NCBI GenBank assembly: GCA_900318855.1
Contig: ONMG01000091.1
Location: forward strand, 1 to 8,727
Length of the DNA: 8,727 nucleotides
Direction of reading: 5' to 3'
Source: an uncultured Prevotella sp.
GTDB lineage: Bacteria > Bacteroidota > Bacteroidia > Bacteroidales > Bacteroidaceae
Positions 7,401 to 8,727 of this stretch are shown here, in pieces (position 1 is the first letter of the stretch; each line of letters begins with the position of its first letter). Below the pieces are notes generated by a model. That model was not told the origin of the DNA. It searched no databases and saw only the letters and a list, made by a program, of their open reading frames with translations. A program made the position numbers and the translations under genes.

Positions 7401-7473
7401 CAACTGCAATGACATTCAAGCTGGTGACATCATTGAAACCTTCACGGTCATTGAAGTGCAGCAAACACTATAA
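4468..7473 (+). CDS. infB: Translation initiation factor IF-2
   Basis: IF-2 is the GTPase that brings initiator fMet-tRNA to the 30S subunit and promotes 50S joining. The protein is 1001 residues. It begins with an IF2_N-type motif (about 1-60), then a long Pro/Glu/Lys/Ala-rich linker (about 109-238). A very basic segment follows (about 290-375) with a run of five Asn at 339-343 and many Lys/Arg. A second IF2_N fold lies at about 422-475. The G domain starts near residue 500 with G1 GHVDHGKT (509-516), G3 DTPGH (556-560), G4 NKVD (610-613) and G5 SAKKG (646-650). Domain II (from about 676), domain III (about 795-890, with GDTDGSIEAL) and the C-terminal fMet-tRNA-binding domain (from about 902) are all complete. 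The start is 40 bases after the nusA stop, with AAAAGGA about 8 bases upstream as a possible weak ribosome-binding site. The N-terminal part before G1 (508 residues) is about 100 residues longer than in E. coli. The linker produces long artefactual open frames on the opposite strand. Confidence 0.98.
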   Translation: MSIRLNKALRELNIGLQTAVDFLQKKSELGEVKAEPSFKINDAQYEALAKQFRKDAEVKGEAEKLFPKKQKKREPEPKPKDNRGESLLRSSIQRYTPLGKIDLDNVGKPQVQKSAAPQEKESPKPVTAAVEQAVEKVKTEHQKVAKPEAPKAEAAKPKEPQPEPKVEPLASKPAQPEPKPEPKAAPISAPAPAPRKEEVKPEPEVKKTLQSEPAPVQPQKPTSQPEPKVAERPAEQQKDAVPAKTESHETPAKSQSEGPHLYQSNSEKKMLEAAKVNVIGKIDLDALNQSTRPKKKSKEERRKEREEKGANKGEKKKRVRINKERVDINAAVNSQQGGNNNNNGQQQGRGNSKKKKNRNRNQRQLEVNEEDVARQVKETLARLTSKQSFNKKGAKYRKEKREAVQEKLNEEAQAERKESKVLKLTEFVTVSELATMMNVSVTQVISTLMSIGVMASINQRLDAETINMVAEEFGFKTEYVSAEVQEAVSEEADDENDLVPRAPIVTVMGHVDHGKTSLLDYIRKTNVIAGEAGGITQHIGAYNVKLEDGRHITFLDTPGHEAFTAMRARGAQVTDIAIIIIAADDSVMPTTREAIAHCQAAGVPMVFAINKVDKPGANPDKIREDLANMNLLVEEWGGKYQCQEISAKKGQGVKELLEKVLIEAEMLDLKANPNRKATGTIIESSLDKGRGYVSTVLVSNGTLHVGDIVIAGTSFGRIKAMFNERNQRIDNVKPAEPAIILGLNGAPTAGDKFHVLDTEQEARDIANKRLQLQREQSLRTQKRLTLSDISHRIALGSFKELNIIVKGDTDGSIEALSDSFIKLSTEKVKVNVIYKAVGQISESDVTLADASDAIIVGFQVRPSGAARKQAESEGVEINTYSVIYDAIDDVKAAMEGMLDKIKKEVVTGQVEVKQVYKISKVGTVAGGLVTEGKVHAKDKAHVVRDGIVVHTAPINALKRYKDDVKEVPTGLDCGISLVNCNDIQAGDIIETFTVIEVQQTL
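4792..5181 (+). repeat. Degenerate Pro-Glu-Lys-Ala repeat in the IF-2 linker
   Basis: Codons 109-238 of infB are dominated by irregular PEPK, KPE and AP-type units such as QPEPKPEPK. At the DNA level this gives recurring CCTGAGCCTAAG-like words. It is a low-complexity, probably disordered linker between the N-terminal domains and the ribosome-binding core. The repeats are imperfect, so expansion by slippage is not recent. Confidence 0.7.
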
Positions 7474-7484
7474 ATGGTAACAAT

Positions 7485-7510
7485 TGTGCCTCCCTTTCCA
7501 GGGTGGCACA
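7485..7510 (+). other. Stem-loop immediately after infB
   Basis: GTGCC (7486-7490) pairs with GGCAC (7505-7509), and inside it CCCT (7492-7495) pairs with AGGG (7500-7503) around a TTCC loop, with one T-T mismatch between the helices. T7485-A7510 adds a pair. The hairpin starts 11 bases after the infB stop. The following bases (ttaattgcac) are not a clean T tract. It may be a weak terminator of the rimP-nusA-infB operon, a 3'-end stability element or an RNA processing site. The stem is directly visible; the function is not. Confidence 0.5.
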
Positions 7511-7527
7511 TTAATTGCACGCTTATA

Positions 7528-7563
7528 GGGGGCGGCGCTTCACTTGTGTGGCAGCCGTCCCCC
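7528..7563 (+). promoter_or_regulatory. GC-rich stem-loop in the sufB 5' region
   Basis: GGGGGCGGC (7528-7536) pairs with GCCGTCCCCC (7554-7563) with one bulged T, giving nine strong pairs. GC/GC at 7537-7538 and 7551-7552 can extend the stem past a bulged A, leaving a 12-base loop. It ends 13 bases before the sufB ATG. No T tract follows, so a terminator is unlikely. Placed this close to the start codon it could affect ribosome access or mark the 5' boundary of a processed suf transcript. I find no Bacteroidota-type promoter in the 103-base spacer, so sufB may be transcribed from upstream. Confidence 0.45.
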
Positions 7564-7576
7564 ATTATGTCTTAAT

Positions 7577-8727
7577 ATGGAAGAAAAAAAACTTAAGAAT
7601 GAATTCGTACGGCAGGTAGCAGAGCAGAAATATGAGTATGGTTTCACCACCAATGTTCATACTGAGGTTATTCCGCGAGGCCTAAATGAGGATGTGGTAA
7701 GACTCATCTCCCAGAAGAAGGGCGAGCCAGACTGGCTACTTGACTTTCGCTTGAAGGCTTACCGCTACTGGAAGACCCTGACCCTGCCCACGTGGGGACA
7801 TGTACATGTGCCCCCCATAGATTATCAGGCTATATCCTACTATGCCGATCCCTTGGCAAAGAAACCGAAGAACAAGGAGATAGATCCTGAGTTGGAAAAA
7901 ACCTTCGACAAGCTGGGTATCCCCCTCGAGGAGCGTCTGGCACTTAGTGGCACGGCTGTCGATGCTATCATGGACTCTGTATCCGTGAAGACTACCTTCA
8001 AGAAACAGCTTGCCGAGAAGGGAATCATCTTCTCGAGTATCGGTGAGGCCGTGAAGCAGCATCCCGACCTTGTGCGCCAGTATCTTGGCAGTGTGGTTCC
8101 TTATCGCGACAACTTCACGGCTGCGCTCAACTCAGCAGTGTTTTCCGATGGCAGCTTTGTCTATATCCCTAAGGGTGTGCGCTGTCCGATGGAACTGAGC
8201 AGCTACTTCCGTATCAATGCACGGAATACGGGACAGTTCGAACGTACGCTCATTGTGGCTGATGACGATGCTTACGTGAGCTATCTCGAAGGCTGTACAG
8301 CTCCAATGAGGGACGAGAATCAGCTCCATGCCGCTGTGGTCGAAATAGTAGTGATGAACAATGCCGAAGTGAAATACTCTACAGTGCAGAACTGGTACCC
8401 AGGAGATGAGAATGGAAAGGGTGGTGTGCTCAACCTCGTTACAAAGCGTGGTGAGTGCCGCGGTGTCAACTCGAAACTCAGTTGGACTCAAGTCGAAACA
8501 GGGTCGGCTGTCACGTGGAAGTATCCCAGCTGCGTGCTGCGAGGCGACAACTCACAAGCTGAGTTCTATAGTGTGGCTGTGACTAATAATCATCAAGAGG
8601 CCGACACGGGAACGAAGATGATTCACATCGGCAAGAACACCAAGTCGACCATTATCTCGAAAGGCATCTCGGCAGGTTTCAGCGAAAATTCCTATCGTGG
8701 TCTGGTGAGAGTGGCTCCGGGCGCCGA
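7577..8727 (+). CDS. sufB: Fe-S cluster assembly scaffold protein SufB (3' end outside window)
   Basis: SufB is the core subunit of the cytosolic SufBCD complex, on which nascent iron-sulfur clusters are built with sulfur from a SufS-type desulfurase and ATP hydrolysis by SufC. The 383 complete codons present cover roughly the first 80% of a protein expected to be about 480 residues, and the frame is open at the window edge. The N-terminal helical part contains KKGEPDWLLDFRLKAYRYW, typical of SufB. The beta-helix core carries YIPKGVRCPMELSSYFRIN, YLEGCTAP (Cys240, apparently the counterpart of the Cys254 region in E. coli), VKYSTVQNWYPGD and IHIGKNTKSTIISKGISAG. The essential C-terminal cysteine and histidine lie beyond the window. 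The start ATG at 7577 follows an AT-rich stretch with no clear Shine-Dalgarno. SufC and SufD are expected downstream by family habit but cannot be seen. Confidence 0.97.
   Translation, partial: MEEKKLKNEFVRQVAEQKYEYGFTTNVHTEVIPRGLNEDVVRLISQKKGEPDWLLDFRLKAYRYWKTLTLPTWGHVHVPPIDYQAISYYADPLAKKPKNKEIDPELEKTFDKLGIPLEERLALSGTAVDAIMDSVSVKTTFKKQLAEKGIIFSSIGEAVKQHPDLVRQYLGSVVPYRDNFTAALNSAVFSDGSFVYIPKGVRCPMELSSYFRINARNTGQFERTLIVADDDAYVSYLEGCTAPMRDENQLHAAVVEIVVMNNAEVKYSTVQNWYPGDENGKGGVLNLVTKRGECRGVNSKLSWTQVETGSAVTWKYPSCVLRGDNSQAEFYSVAVTNNHQEADTGTKMIHIGKNTKSTIISKGISAGFSENSYRGLVRVAPGA

Overview
The window reads as ordinary core chromosome of a member of the Bacteroidota, most likely Bacteroidales of the Prevotella type. 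The taxonomic evidence is twofold. RimP, NusA, IF-2 and SufB all have Bacteroidales-style sequences, including a very long IF-2 of 1001 residues. The promoters match the Bacteroidota consensus TTTG-N20-TAnnTTTG rather than TTGACA/TATAAT, and Shine-Dalgarno signals are weak or absent. The species is not determined.

Layout from left to right. On the minus strand there is a complete tRNA-Asn(GTT) unit with its own promoter (143-174) and intrinsic terminator (1-36). Divergent from it, on the plus strand, is a secreted S41 carboxy-terminal processing protease (280-1941). A 747-base gap (1942-2688) follows, and all but its promoter-proximal end looks like decayed sequence. It contains a minus-strand relic of a Bacteroidetes HU-like DNA-binding gene that lacks a start and stops about 10 bases from the protease stop codon. 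It also holds a second, unidentified open stretch, a short hairpin and a 9-bp direct repeat. The gap ends with a near-perfect promoter (2589-2620) and a strong leader hairpin followed by a short T run (2632-2663).

Next comes the classical rimP-nusA-infB operon (2689-7473). It encodes a 30S maturation factor, the transcription elongation/termination factor NusA and initiation factor IF-2, with gaps of 2 and 40 bases. A 103-base spacer carrying two stem-loops separates infB from sufB (7577 to the window edge), the scaffold subunit of the SUF iron-sulfur cluster assembly complex, which is cut off by the window end.

Functionally the window is dominated by the coupling of transcription, ribosome maturation and translation initiation, with Fe-S biogenesis next to it. 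I see no CRISPR array, intact mobile element, defence system or credible undescribed system. The parts most worth a second look are the rimP leader hairpin, the HU-like relic, and the two-hairpin spacer in front of sufB.
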